DNA of 64,000 nt. It comes from Phocaeicola intestinalis (GTDB taxonomy: Bacteria; Bacteroidota; Bacteroidia; Bacteroidales; Bacteroidaceae). Shown in pieces: positions 1 to 9,025 of the stretch. The position numbers and the translations under genes were made by a program. The notes beneath the pieces were generated by a model. It was not told the origin of the DNA, searched no databases, and saw nothing but the letters and a program-made list of their open reading frames with translations. The stretch is from contig NZ_JACSPP010000003.1 in assembly GCF_014837065.1 (NCBI RefSeq), positions 62,001-126,000 on the forward strand, written 5' to 3'. How positions within the stretch are numbered: the first letter of the stretch is position 1; every line of letters begins with the position of its first letter.

Positions 1-872
1 GCATGAAACTGGACATCCCGCAGATTCCCGAATTGCTGATTGATAATACCGACCGTAACCGTACTTCCCCCTTTGCTTTTACGGGCAACCGTTTCGAGTT
101 CCGTGCGGTAGGCTCGGAGGCTAACTGTGCCAGCGCAATGATTGCATTGAATACTGCCGTGGCAGAGCAGCTGGTAGAGTTTAAACAAAAGGTAGACGAA
201 CTTATAGAAAAAGGTGAACCGAAAGTGTCTGCCCTCATTCAGGTTATCCGTGAATACATCAAGGCTTCGAAGCCTATCCGTTTTGACGGTAATGGCTACA
301 GTGAAGAGTGGAAAGCGGAAGCGGCACGTCGCGGCCTGGATTGCGAAACCAGTTGTCCGGTTATTTTCGACCAGTATCTGACACCTGCTTCGGTGAAGAT
401 GTTCGAGTCGCAGGGTGTGATGACACAGAAAGAACTGGAGGCGCGTAACGAAGTGAAATGGGAAACGTATACAAAGAAGATTCAGATTGAGGCACGTGTA
501 TTAGGCGATTTGGTGATGAACCATGTGGTGCCGGTCGCCATCGAATACCAAAGCAAGCTGATAGATAATGTGTACAAGATGAAGGGACTGTTTCCAGCTG
601 AAGAGGCAGAGAAGCTTTCTGCCGAGAACGTTGCCATCATCCGGAAGATTTCGGAGCATACGTCTTATATCAAAGAGCACGTGGATACGATGATAGAAGC
701 GCGTAAAGTGGCAAATAAAATTGTGGACGAGCGTGAAAAGGCCGTGGCTTACCATGACACCATTGCGCCGATGCTGGAACAGATACGTTACCACATCGAC
801 AAATTGGAACTGATAGTAGACGATCAGATGTGGACGCTGCCTAAATATAGAGAGCTGTTATTCATTAGATAA
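1..872 (+). CDS. glnN: Type III glutamine synthetase, C-terminal part (5' end outside window)
   Basis: This is the C-terminal 290 or so residues of a type III (GlnN) glutamine synthetase, which makes glutamine from glutamate, ammonia and ATP in the cytoplasm. The frame is open to the window edge, so the Met at base 3 is internal and not a start. Family-typical stretches include NRTSPFAFTGNRFEFRAVGS near the beginning, part of the catalytic core, followed by the long helical C-terminal extension that sets type III apart from the shorter types I and II (LIEKGEPKVSALIQVIREYI, then a helix-rich tail ending YRELLFIR). Type III enzymes are about 730 residues, so roughly 60% lies upstream. The gene is convergent with the efflux operon, and a hairpin follows the stop codon. 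Family assignment is secure; the N-terminus and promoter cannot be seen. Confidence 0.93.
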   Translation, partial: MKLDIPQIPELLIDNTDRNRTSPFAFTGNRFEFRAVGSEANCASAMIALNTAVAEQLVEFKQKVDELIEKGEPKVSALIQVIREYIKASKPIRFDGNGYSEEWKAEAARRGLDCETSCPVIFDQYLTPASVKMFESQGVMTQKELEARNEVKWETYTKKIQIEARVLGDLVMNHVVPVAIEYQSKLIDNVYKMKGLFPAEEAEKLSAENVAIIRKISEHTSYIKEHVDTMIEARKVANKIVDEREKAVAYHDTIAPMLEQIRYHIDKLELIVDDQMWTLPKYRELLFIR

Positions 873-921
873 TATCATTAAATTTACCTCTAATTTCCTT
901 ATTGGTTGTTTGATGAAAGCG

Positions 922-961
922 AGTCGGGGTCTCCGCGAGGAGGTTCCGGCTTTGTTCTTTA
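922..961 (+). terminator. Hairpin terminator after glutamine synthetase
   Basis: Arms 922-934 and 939-951 pair over 13 positions, several of them G-U, around a GCGA tetraloop. A T-rich run (TTTGTTCTTT) follows. The position 50 bases after the glutamine synthetase stop fits a Rho-independent terminator. Confidence 0.6.
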
Positions 962-1024
962 AAATTTTTGAGGCTTTGTTTTTGTCTGCATTTCAGAGGC
1001 ATTGATTGAAGCATGCCTTTTGAT

Positions 1025-1102
1025 GAACATAAGTGAGTTGGGTGTTTCACATAAGTAACTTGGGCGTTTCACATAAGTAAGTCAGTCGTATCACTTATGT
1101 TC
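1025..1102. repeat. 78-bp CATAAGT element, copy 1
   Basis: The element is bounded by perfect 12-bp inverted ends (GAACATAAGTGA and TCACTTATGTTC) and holds two internal direct copies of TTTCACATAAGTAA. A second 78-bp copy lies inverted at 40452-40529 and a fragment at 63353-63387. It sits in the convergent gap between glutamine synthetase and the efflux operon and encodes nothing recognisable. It looks like a small non-autonomous element. Confidence 0.75.
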
Positions 1103-1170
1103 GTTTGAGGGGGCATTTATAGTGTTGCATTTCCTTGAACCTTTCACACCGTTTCCGTAGAGATGATGAG

Positions 1171-1210
1171 GGTGTATCAAAATAAAAATCAACTTTCATT
1201 TTGATACACC
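1171..1210. terminator. Perfect 13-bp inverted repeat between convergent operons
   Basis: GGTGTATCAAAAT (1171-1183) and ATTTTGATACACC (1198-1210) are perfect inverted arms around a 14-base loop. It lies 50 bases past the stop of the outer-membrane efflux gene on the minus strand and could end that transcript. Neither side has a strong T-run, so a short transposon-end remnant is an alternative. Confidence 0.45.
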
Positions 1211-1262
1211 TTCTATAATGACATCGACAAAATGCATCAATAAGTGCTGCGGAAGTATAATG

Positions 1263-2648
1263 TCAGTTTTTCCATCCGCCTCCTAATGCTTTGTATAGGC
1301 GGACAACGGTGATTTGCTTGTCACGTACAGCATTGCTAAGTCCGATTTGCGCATTAAGATAACCACGCTGTGCATCCAGCAGGTCCATATAGCCGATCAC
1401 ACCATTGATGTATTGCAGCTGAGCGAGATCGAGGGTACTTTTCGATGCTTGTTCCAAGCGGAGGCGGGTTTCATAGATTTCCTTGCTTTTGTTGAAGTCG
1501 GCAATGGCATTGTAGGCTTCTTTAAAAGCGTTGAGCACTACTTTCTCATAGGCTTGGGTAGCTCCTTCCAAAGCGGCTTTTTGTGCTTTCAGTCGGGCAC
1601 GGTTCTTACCCCAACTGAAGACCGGTTGTAGTAGGTTGGCACTGAGCAGGTGCCAGGGAGATTTCAGCAGTTCGCTGAGCACATCGCTCTCGCCTCCGTA
1701 GCTGGCATTCAAGGTCAGACTGGGGAACAGGCTGGTGAAGGCAATACCTACCTCGGCATTGGCTGCTATCAGTGCCTGTTCTGCTTCGCGGATGTCGGGG
1801 CGGCGTTCCAATAGGCTGGACGGCAGCCCTACAGGCAGACTGGCTGGCAACAATACGTCTTCGGGCAATGCTGTGCGCCGGATGTGGTGTGGATAGTCGC
1901 CGGTCAGGAAAGCTATGTCGTTTTCTTTTAACGTAATCTGACGTTCAAGGTCGGGAACCAGTGTGGCTGTACGTGCCAATTCCACTTGTGCTTGCCGGAA
2001 GGCGGTTTCTGAAGTCAGTCCTCCTTCGTAGCGGATGCGTGCCAGGTGGAGACTTTCGCGTCGCGCATCTACGGTTTGGCGCACGATGGCAAGTTCATTG
2101 TCGAGGGCCACCAGTTCGAAGTAGGTTTGTGCCACTTCGGCTACCAGGCTCATTTTCAATGCCCGTTGGTTTTCTATTGACCCGATGAGGTCGGCTACGC
2201 TTTTGTCTTTTGCCCAACGCAGTTTACCCCAAAGGTCAATTTCCCAGCTCATGGTACCTTTCAGGTCGAATTCGTCGTCTTGTGAGTAGTGATTGCCACC
2301 ATAGTTTTCCCGTTCACGCTCGGCGTAGACGCGCAGTCCGATTTGGGGCAGCATATCTCCGATGGCAATGCGCTTACGTGCTGCCAGTTCCTTCACCCGT
2401 GAGGCAGCTATCAGCATGTCCTTGTTGTAGGTCAGTGTTTTGCGTATCAGTGCCTGCAGGGTCGTGTCGGTATAGATTTTTTCCCAGGCGTAGTCACCTA
2501 TTGAAGCGGTGTCTACGCTAAGACTGTCCAGGGTATGGGGCAGGTTCAGTTCGGGACGTGAATAATGTTTCCCTATCTGGCAACTAGCCAAGAGTGAGGT
2601 TGCCAAGATGATGCAAAGGAAATAATATGTGAGTTTTGTTACTTTCAT
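1263..2648 (-). CDS. RND efflux outer-membrane lipoprotein (OprM/NodT family)
   Basis: This is the outer-membrane exit duct of a tripartite drug efflux pump, a TolC-like trimer through which the inner-membrane pump expels substrates. The N-terminus MKVTKLTYYFLCIILATSLLASC ends in a lipobox (LASC), so the mature protein starts at a lipidated Cys. Two repeated outer-membrane efflux domains follow, with typical segments such as WEIDLWGKLRWAKDKS and LLERRPDIREAEQALIAANA. I place the start at the ATG at 2648. A TTG four codons upstream is also open but abuts the pump gene's stop and adds nothing to the signal peptide. It is the last gene of the three-gene operon, 12 bases after the pump gene. Substrate range cannot be read from sequence. 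Confidence 0.93.
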   Translation of the reverse strand: MKVTKLTYYFLCIILATSLLASCQIGKHYSRPELNLPHTLDSLSVDTASIGDYAWEKIYTDTTLQALIRKTLTYNKDMLIAASRVKELAARKRIAIGDMLPQIGLRVYAERERENYGGNHYSQDDEFDLKGTMSWEIDLWGKLRWAKDKSVADLIGSIENQRALKMSLVAEVAQTYFELVALDNELAIVRQTVDARRESLHLARIRYEGGLTSETAFRQAQVELARTATLVPDLERQITLKENDIAFLTGDYPHHIRRTALPEDVLLPASLPVGLPSSLLERRPDIREAEQALIAANAEVGIAFTSLFPSLTLNASYGGESDVLSELLKSPWHLLSANLLQPVFSWGKNRARLKAQKAALEGATQAYEKVVLNAFKEAYNAIADFNKSKEIYETRLRLEQASKSTLDLAQLQYINGVIGYMDLLDAQRGYLNAQIGLSNAVRDKQITVVRLYKALGGGWKN

Positions 2649-2660
2649 AGGTTGCAGCAA

Positions 2661-5600
2661 TTAATGAGTATGTTTCACTTTGAGTTTGTTTTTTGCCTTG
2701 TAAATCATCACGAAGAAGAAAGGAACCAGGAAAATACCTACTGTTACAGCCACAATCATTCCGAAGAATACGCCCGTGCCGATGGCTTGACGGCTGGCAG
2801 AACCCGGTCCGCTCGCAATGACCAGTGGCACCATGCCCAAAATAAAGGCGAGTGAGGTCATCAGGATGGGACGGAAACGTAAATGTGATGCGTGCAGCGC
2901 AGCTTCTATTACATCTTTTCCTTTGTCTACTTCGTCTTTGGCAAACTCTACAATCAGGATGGCGTTTTTGGCAGCCAGTCCGACCAGCATTACCAGGCCA
3001 ATCTGGAAATACGTATCATTTTCCAATCCGCATAAGGCGACACCGGCATATGCTCCCAAAGCGGCTACCGGCAAGGAGAGCAGTACGGCGACTGGCACGC
3101 TCCAGCTTTCATACAGGGCTGCCAGGAAAAGGAAGACGAAGAGGAATACCAGTGTCAGAATCATACCGGTCTGTCCGCCTGCCTGTTTTTCCTGGTAGGA
3201 AAGTCCACTCCATTCTACTCCGATGTTGTCGGGCAGATGTTCTTTAGCCAGTTGCTCGATAAGTTCCATTGCTTGTCCTGAACTGTAACCGTGGGCGGCT
3301 GTTCCGCGGATGATGGCGGTGTTGAACATATTAAAACGTTTGATACTTCCGGGACCGGTGGTATATTCGGTATTGCCCAATGCCGTTAATGGAATCATAT
3401 CGCCGGAACTTCCCCGCACGAAAAACAGGTTGATGTTGTCACGATGTTCACGGTAAGGTGCTTCAGCCTGGATGTACACACGGTAGATACGGTTGAACAT
3501 ATTGAAGTCGTTCACATAAAGCGATCCGGTATAAGCTTTCATTGTTGTGAAAACATCGGCCATCGGTACGCCCGACAATTTTACTTTGTCACGGTCTACG
3601 TCGAAATAAAGTTGAGGGATTTCCGCCTGCAATGAAGACGACAGTCCACTCAGCTCTTTGCGTTGCGAGGCGTAGTACATAAGCGTGTCTGCAGCAGCCA
3701 CCAGATTGTCGTACGTAGCATCTCCACGGGCTTCCAGCTGCATTTCAAAACCTCCGGAGGTACCTAAGCCGGGAATGACAGGTGGTGTGGAGAGGTAAAC
3801 CTTGCATTCAGGGTATTTCTTGAACTCGTTCTGCACATCTGCCATGATTTGTTCAATGGTAGTGTTGTCACGTTCTTTCCATTCTTTCAAGATGACCGTA
3901 AGCGTGGTGCGTGCCTGGCTGGTACCGACACGCGGGCTGGAACCTGCTACGCTTTGTACATATTCTACAGCAGGATCTTTCATCAGGAAGGCTACGGCAC
4001 GGTTGGTAATTTCGCGGGTACGTTCCAGTGTAGTACCTTCTGGCATTTCCAGTTCGACGGTGAAATATCCCTGGTCTTCCGTTGGGAGAAAACTGGTTGG
4101 TATCAGCCGGTAGAGCACGAATATGAAAACGATGACCATACCGAATCCTGCCGTCACGCGTTTAGGGTTTTTGATGAGCCGGCTGATGCCGCCTACATAT
4201 TTATGATTGCCTATGTCCAGCCATTTGTTGATAGCCCGGAACACACGGTTCTTGGGTTTGTTCGGGTCTTGTGGACGTAGAATCAGTGAGCACATCACAG
4301 GGCTGAGTGTCAGTGCCACGACGGTGGATAGCAGTACAGATACTGCAATGGTGATACTGAACTGTCGATACAATTGTCCTGAAATGCCGGAAAGGAAGCT
4401 GACTGGAACAAATACGGCAGCCAGTACCATAGAGGTGGCAATCAAGGCTCCGGTCAGACCGTCCATTGCTTTTTTGGTAGCTTCGTAAGGGCTGAGGTGT
4501 TCTTCTTCCATAATACGTTCTACGTTTTCGACTACTACGATGGCATCATCCACTACCAGTCCGATGGCCAGTACCAAACCTAGCAGAGTCAGGATGTTCA
4601 GCGAAAAGCCGAAAATGAGCATAAAGCCGAAAGTACCGATCAATGAGATAGGAACGGCTATGGTAGGAATCAGAGTCGCACGCCAACTTTGTAGCGAAAG
4701 GAACACTACCACGATGACGAGGAACAAGGCTTCGAACAGGGTCTTGTATACTTCGTGGATGGATTCGGATATATAAGATGTCATGTCGAAAGGTACTTCG
4801 TATTTCATGCCTTCCGGAAAATTCTTGCTGATTTCATCCATGGCGGCTTTCACACGTTCTGCTACTTCCATGGCGTTGGCACCTGGCAGCATGTAGACTC
4901 CTAATACGGCGGCATTGCCTCCGTTGATACCACTCTCAGTATTGTATGACTGGGCTTCGAGCGATACACGCGCCACGTCCCGCATGCGTATCAGTGAACC
5001 GTCGGGGTTGGCACGCAACACGATTTCTTCGAATTGGGCAGCACTTGACAGACGCCCTTGTGCCGTTATCGGGATAGTAATGTCGAGACCGGTAACGGGT
5101 TGTTGTCCCAATACACCGGCAGCCGATTCACGGTTCTGGTCTTTCAAGGCATTTTGTACGTCTTGTACGGTGAGACCGAAATTGGCAAGACGGGCAGGGT
5201 CCAGCCAGATTTGCATGGCATAGTAACGGCTTCCGATGTTGGATACGCGTCCTACTCCTGGTATACGGCGCAGCAGGTCGAGTACATTCAAGGTAGCAAA
5301 ATTACTCAAGTAGATTTCGTCAAACTTGGGATCGCTTGAAGTCAGGCAGATAGTCATCAGCTGGCTGGCGGCTTGTTTCTCGATTTCGATACCATTCTGT
5401 ACCACTTCGGCTGGCAGACGTGATTCGGCCAGTTTGATGCGGTTCTGAATTTCCACGGCAGCAAGGTCGGGGTCTGCCGAGATGTCAAAGGTGACTGTTG
5501 CCGAGAATCCTCCGGAATTGGAACTGTTCGACTCCATATAAAGCATGCCTGGTGTACCGTTCAGTTCTTGTTCTATCGGGGTTGCGACGGCTTGTGATAC

Positions 5601-5771
5601 CGTGAGTGCGCTCGCACCCGGATAAGATGCACTGATTTTTACCACAGGTGGCGTAATTTGCGGATATTGGTCGATAGGCAGCATGGTAAGTCCGATGACA
5701 CCGATGATGACTATCAATATAGAGATGACGATTGAAAAGACTGGCCGGTCGATAAAGAAACTTACTTTCAT
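2661..5771 (-). CDS. RND multidrug efflux pump, HAE1 family inner-membrane subunit
   Basis: This is a proton-driven RND transporter of 1036 residues, the usual AcrB/MexB length, with twelve predicted membrane segments and two large periplasmic loops. The opening MKVSFFIDRPVFSIVISILIVI is typical of the HAE1 branch. The proton-relay residues are visible: adjacent Asp residues in membrane helix 4 (GLVVDDAIVVVENVER) and the helix 10 Lys (VGLAAKNAILIVEFAKD). The periplasmic motif GTPGMLYMESNSSNSGG near residue 80 is also characteristic. It pairs with the membrane-fusion gene upstream (30 bases apart) and the outer-membrane gene downstream. HAE1 pumps export amphiphilic drugs, bile salts and dyes; the actual substrates here are unknown. 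All key residues are intact, so it should be functional. Confidence 0.96.
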   Translation of the reverse strand: MKVSFFIDRPVFSIVISILIVIIGVIGLTMLPIDQYPQITPPVVKISASYPGASALTVSQAVATPIEQELNGTPGMLYMESNSSNSGGFSATVTFDISADPDLAAVEIQNRIKLAESRLPAEVVQNGIEIEKQAASQLMTICLTSSDPKFDEIYLSNFATLNVLDLLRRIPGVGRVSNIGSRYYAMQIWLDPARLANFGLTVQDVQNALKDQNRESAAGVLGQQPVTGLDITIPITAQGRLSSAAQFEEIVLRANPDGSLIRMRDVARVSLEAQSYNTESGINGGNAAVLGVYMLPGANAMEVAERVKAAMDEISKNFPEGMKYEVPFDMTSYISESIHEVYKTLFEALFLVIVVVFLSLQSWRATLIPTIAVPISLIGTFGFMLIFGFSLNILTLLGLVLAIGLVVDDAIVVVENVERIMEEEHLSPYEATKKAMDGLTGALIATSMVLAAVFVPVSFLSGISGQLYRQFSITIAVSVLLSTVVALTLSPVMCSLILRPQDPNKPKNRVFRAINKWLDIGNHKYVGGISRLIKNPKRVTAGFGMVIVFIFVLYRLIPTSFLPTEDQGYFTVELEMPEGTTLERTREITNRAVAFLMKDPAVEYVQSVAGSSPRVGTSQARTTLTVILKEWKERDNTTIEQIMADVQNEFKKYPECKVYLSTPPVIPGLGTSGGFEMQLEARGDATYDNLVAAADTLMYYASQRKELSGLSSSLQAEIPQLYFDVDRDKVKLSGVPMADVFTTMKAYTGSLYVNDFNMFNRIYRVYIQAEAPYREHRDNINLFFVRGSSGDMIPLTALGNTEYTTGPGSIKRFNMFNTAIIRGTAAHGYSSGQAMELIEQLAKEHLPDNIGVEWSGLSYQEKQAGGQTGMILTLVFLFVFLFLAALYESWSVPVAVLLSLPVAALGAYAGVALCGLENDTYFQIGLVMLVGLAAKNAILIVEFAKDEVDKGKDVIEAALHASHLRFRPILMTSLAFILGMVPLVIASGPGSASRQAIGTGVFFGMIVAVTVGIFLVPFFFVMIYKAKNKLKVKHTH

Positions 5772-5801
5772 TTTGTGAATACGTTTTGGTGATTGTGCGA
5801 T

Positions 5802-6995
5802 TTATTCATCCTTATTTTCTTCTTCTTTTTCTATCGGGGTTGTGCCTATACGCATCTTGATGCCCGGGCTCAGCTTGTGGTAACCTTCTACTACAATGTT
5901 TTCTCCCGGTATCAGTCCGCGTTCTACTACTGCATTGTTGCCAAATTCCGGTCCCAATTCGATGAAACGTTTTTCAGCTGTAGAGTCTTTGCGCATCACG
6001 TAGATATATGCACCTCCCTTTTCAATAATCAATGCTTTTTGGGGAACTACTGTGGCATTTTCGCGTACGTCGAGCAGCAGCTTTACTTTTGTAAACTGTC
6101 CGGGCAGCAATACATGTTCGGGATTGCTCATTTCTGCACGTACGGAGAATGTTCCGGTTTTGGGGTCTACCTGCGGTTCGGCGAAGTCTACCAGTCCTTT
6201 GTAAGGATATACCGTGTTGTCGGGGAGGGTGATAGTGACAGTTGGTTGCCAAGAACGGGTAGAATCTTTCTGGCCGATGATGATGTTCCGTTCCTTGCTT
6301 TTCAGGTAATCGAGTGCTGTCATGCTGAAATCCACCAATACGGTATCACTTTTTACGATGGTGGCCAGCAGAGACTTGCCTGATGTGCCGACCAAGGTAC
6401 CGAGGTCGACGTGACGTTCGCTGATTTGTCCGGTTATCGGCGAACGCACTACGGTGTAGCTTAGTTCCTGTTCTGCCTGGTCAAGGTCTGCCTGGCTCAT
6501 GCCTACGCTGGCTACAGCGGTTTCGTAGGCAGCCGTGGCGTTGTCAAGGTCCAATTGGCTGGCAGCCCGTTGTTCATAAAGCGGGCGGATACGGTTCAGG
6601 TCGCGCTCTGCCTTGCGTGCCGTTGCTTCGTCTTTTTTTAGTTGGGCACGTGCCTTATCCACTTTGGCTTGGTATTGGTCTTGATTGATGATGAACAGGA
6701 CTTGATTGCGTTTTACTTGTGTTCCTTCCTCGAACAGCATTTGTTCCAGAAAGCCTTCCACGCGTGCGCGTACCTCTACAAATTGTTGGGCGCGTATGCG
6801 TCCGACATATTCGCCGTAAATCTCTACGTCTTGTTGTTGAGCCGGAGCTACACTGACAATAGGCGCTTCTGGTTCTGTCTTTTTCTCTCGTGTCAGGAAC
6901 AGGTATATTCCTATAATTACAACGACACCGATAATGGTGTAGATGGTTTGTTTTTTCTTCAGTTTCAAATCTTTCTTTGTTAAAAAGCGTCTCAT
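5802..6995 (-). CDS. RND efflux periplasmic adaptor subunit (membrane fusion protein)
   Basis: This 397-residue AcrA/MexA-type adaptor links the inner-membrane pump to the outer-membrane channel. An N-terminal membrane anchor (about residues 18-34, IYTIIGVVVIIGIYLFL) takes the place of the lipoprotein signal many adaptors use. The barrel-sandwich (lipoyl-like) halves flank a coiled-coil hairpin seen as KARAQLKKDEATARKAERDL and onward to about residue 180. A beta-barrel and a membrane-proximal domain follow. It is the first gene of the pump operon. A -7 box lies about 55 bases upstream. No TetR- or MarR-type regulator is adjacent, so control is not evident from the window. Confidence 0.94.
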   Translation of the reverse strand: MRRFLTKKDLKLKKKQTIYTIIGVVVIIGIYLFLTREKKTEPEAPIVSVAPAQQQDVEIYGEYVGRIRAQQFVEVRARVEGFLEQMLFEEGTQVKRNQVLFIINQDQYQAKVDKARAQLKKDEATARKAERDLNRIRPLYEQRAASQLDLDNATAAYETAVASVGMSQADLDQAEQELSYTVVRSPITGQISERHVDLGTLVGTSGKSLLATIVKSDTVLVDFSMTALDYLKSKERNIIIGQKDSTRSWQPTVTITLPDNTVYPYKGLVDFAEPQVDPKTGTFSVRAEMSNPEHVLLPGQFTKVKLLLDVRENATVVPQKALIIEKGGAYIYVMRKDSTAEKRFIELGPEFGNNAVVERGLIPGENIVVEGYHKLSPGIKMRIGTTPIEKEEENKDE

Positions 6996-7048
6996 ACGAA
7001 TTTTAAGTTTATGGGTTAGATGCCGTAAAGGACAAACAATACTTGTGC

Positions 7049-7056
7049 CAAAGATA
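7049..7056 (-). promoter_or_regulatory. Predicted -7 box of the RND efflux operon
   Basis: TATCTTTG on the minus strand matches the Bacteroidales -7 consensus TAnnTTTG and lies about 55 bases before the adaptor gene ATG. It is placed divergently to the thrE-like promoter at 7185. Confidence 0.6.
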
Positions 7057-7184
7057 CGATAAATTTTTATATATTGAGAATCAGAAAGCTAAATCCTGCA
7101 TGCAAATTTGTGTCTTGGGGAATTTCTGGCGAAGATTGTGGAATTTCTCTACACTGAGATAGCGGGAACTAGGGATATTTTTCA

Positions 7185-7192
7185 TACCTTTG
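7185..7192 (+). promoter_or_regulatory. Predicted -7 box of the ThrE-like exporter gene
   Basis: TACCTTTG matches TAnnTTTG and lies 24 bases before the ATG at 7217. It overlaps the TTG at 7190 that would otherwise be a longer start, which argues for the ATG. Confidence 0.65.
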
Positions 7193-7216
7193 CGGCCGGA
7201 ATTAAATTTAGACAAA

Positions 7217-8602
7217 ATGAATTTAGAGGAACATTTAGAAACGACTTTGAAAGCCCACGACCAGATGTTGCATCGTCGGGTAGACCTTTTGCTCCGTACC
7301 GGAAAGCTTTTGGTGGAAAGTTTGGCGGATACCAACCGGATTATGAGAAACATGAAGCGGACAGCCGCTTATCTGGGTATTCCGGAAGAGAAACTGCATA
7401 TCAACATCGGATTTACGATGTTGATGGTGAATGTGAGTGATGAAAACTTTTCGTTCACCAAATTTCAGCGTATCAACGGACATGGAGTGAACATGACTGC
7501 CATTTCGGAAGTGAGCAAACTTTCCTGGAGGGCGATAGAGAACGATTATACGCTCGACCAATATGAGGAGGAGCTGGAAAAAATCCGTATCAAGAAACGG
7601 AACTATACTCCTTTGCAGACAGCTGTCGGTGCCGGATTTGCCTGTGGCGGATTCTGCATTCAGTTCGGATGCGACTGGATGGCATTCTTGTATGCTTCAA
7701 TTGCAGCGATTATCGGTATGCGCGTGCGTCAGAAATGTAATGAGTCAGGTCTGAATGGCTATGTGGGTATTGCTATTGCGGCTTTTGTTGCCACTATGAT
7801 TGCATGGGCTTCTACTTACCTTCCCGAAACGTGGACTAATACACCTTGGCATCCGCTGTTGGCGTGTGCTTTGTTTATCGTTCCAGGAGTTCCTTTGATA
7901 AATTTTGTGGATGATATGCTCGACAATTTTATCCAGGTGGGTATTGTGCGGGCTGTCAATACGCTTCTGATGATGGGAGCCATGGCTTTTGGTATTGCAT
8001 TTGCTGTGAAATTGTGTGCCATCGACAACTTTTTCCCGACCATCAGCATGGTGCCGCACCACGAGTATTGGGAATATGCCTTGGCGGCTGCCATTTCGGC
8101 AATGGGATTCTCTATGATTTTTAACATTCAGCGTCGTTTGCTTTGGGTAGTAGCTATCGGAGGTATTTTGGCTGTTTGTACACGTAACTTTGTCAATCTT
8201 GGACCGAGTACCAACAACATCGGTCTGGACATGGGATTGGTGGTCGGTTCGTTCACCGGTGCTTTGCTGGTCAGCCTGATAGCTGTAAAGGCGGTTCACT
8301 GGTTTCATGTCCCCAATCACGTACTGACCATTCCTTCGGTTATCCCGATGATTCCGGGAGTATTGATGTATCGAATGCTTTTCGGGCTCATCAATATGAA
8401 TGTGCAGAATCTTGAAGGGGTTACTCCGTTGATGAAAGCTATTGAAAGTGGAGTAAATTCGGGATTGGTTATTCTTTGCATTTCCGTGGGGGTTGCTATC
8501 CCGAATATTTTTGGTCGTAAGTATATTGCTTCGTCCAAGAACAAACATTTGGCGGAAATATTGGAAGAACGCCACAAGCGGGGAAAGTTTGTCGAATGGT
8601 AA
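7217..8602 (+). CDS. ThrE-type threonine/serine exporter family membrane protein
   Basis: This 461-residue protein combines an N-terminal soluble and membrane region (DUF1212 type) with a C-terminal ThrE_2-like membrane domain. That is the fused architecture of the threonine/serine exporter family first characterised in Corynebacterium. About ten hydrophobic segments are visible from residue 140 on. Repeated Pro-Gly motifs typical of the family (FIVPGVPLIN and PSVIPMIPGVLMYR) appear in each membrane half. The ATG at 7217 is chosen because the longer reading starts inside the predicted -7 box. Transcription appears monocistronic, since a perfect 17-bp stem terminator follows. Export of Thr or Ser is known for the family and inferred here. 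Confidence 0.82.
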   Translation: MNLEEHLETTLKAHDQMLHRRVDLLLRTGKLLVESLADTNRIMRNMKRTAAYLGIPEEKLHINIGFTMLMVNVSDENFSFTKFQRINGHGVNMTAISEVSKLSWRAIENDYTLDQYEEELEKIRIKKRNYTPLQTAVGAGFACGGFCIQFGCDWMAFLYASIAAIIGMRVRQKCNESGLNGYVGIAIAAFVATMIAWASTYLPETWTNTPWHPLLACALFIVPGVPLINFVDDMLDNFIQVGIVRAVNTLLMMGAMAFGIAFAVKLCAIDNFFPTISMVPHHEYWEYALAAAISAMGFSMIFNIQRRLLWVVAIGGILAVCTRNFVNLGPSTNNIGLDMGLVVGSFTGALLVSLIAVKAVHWFHVPNHVLTIPSVIPMIPGVLMYRMLFGLINMNVQNLEGVTPLMKAIESGVNSGLVILCISVGVAIPNIFGRKYIASSKNKHLAEILEERHKRGKFVEW

Positions 8603-8634
8603 AGCTTTTTTTGATAAAGAATGAAGTATGAAGT

Positions 8635-8683
8635 ATGAAGAATGAAGAATTGTTTCGCCTGGAATTCTTCATTCTTCATTTTT
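8635..8683 (+). terminator. Rho-independent terminator of the ThrE-like gene
   Basis: A perfect 17-bp stem (8635-8651 with 8663-8679), an 11-base loop and a TTTT run lie 33 bases after the stop. The arms are built from GAAGAAT units similar to the 14-bp repeat seen at 29543 and 51575, so a repeat may have been recruited as a terminator. Confidence 0.75.
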
Positions 8684-8877
8684 AGAAGCTGTTTTGAATT
8701 TATCGTGCGATGATTTGGGATGAGTTTTTGAGGCATTTTCGCTTCTGTGATGAGGAAGATAGCGGGCTATCTGACGAAGAACAGGAGCGAAAAGGACCAA
8801 AAAATCGCCCAAAGCACACACGGAAACGGATACATCAAGCCAAGAAAAACTTTTTGGAGAAATTCAAAACAGCTTCT
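8684..8877. mobile_element. 194-bp MITE, copy 1
   Basis: The terminal inverted repeats AGAAGCTGTTTTGAATTT and AAATTCAAAACAGCTTCT bound 194 bp. An inverted, near-identical 194-bp copy lies at 40216-40409, a 92-bp internally deleted copy at 48396-48487 and a decayed piece near 10905. Its interior stays open in one frame (from 8710, MIWDEFLRHFRFCDEE...) but the reading is too short for a transposase. It may be a leftover of a parent element. It is non-autonomous; no source transposase is in the window. Confidence 0.82.
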
Positions 8878-9025
8878 TATACTTTGAGCGGTGTGCAATT
8901 GTGCATTTTTAATGGGATACACACTGCCGGTGTCACTCCTGTTGCCAGTGTCACGCTGGATCGCCAATCCGCTTCTTCAATTACGCCGGGTTACACATCC
9001 GGCATGACAAGCAGGCTTTGGTCTT

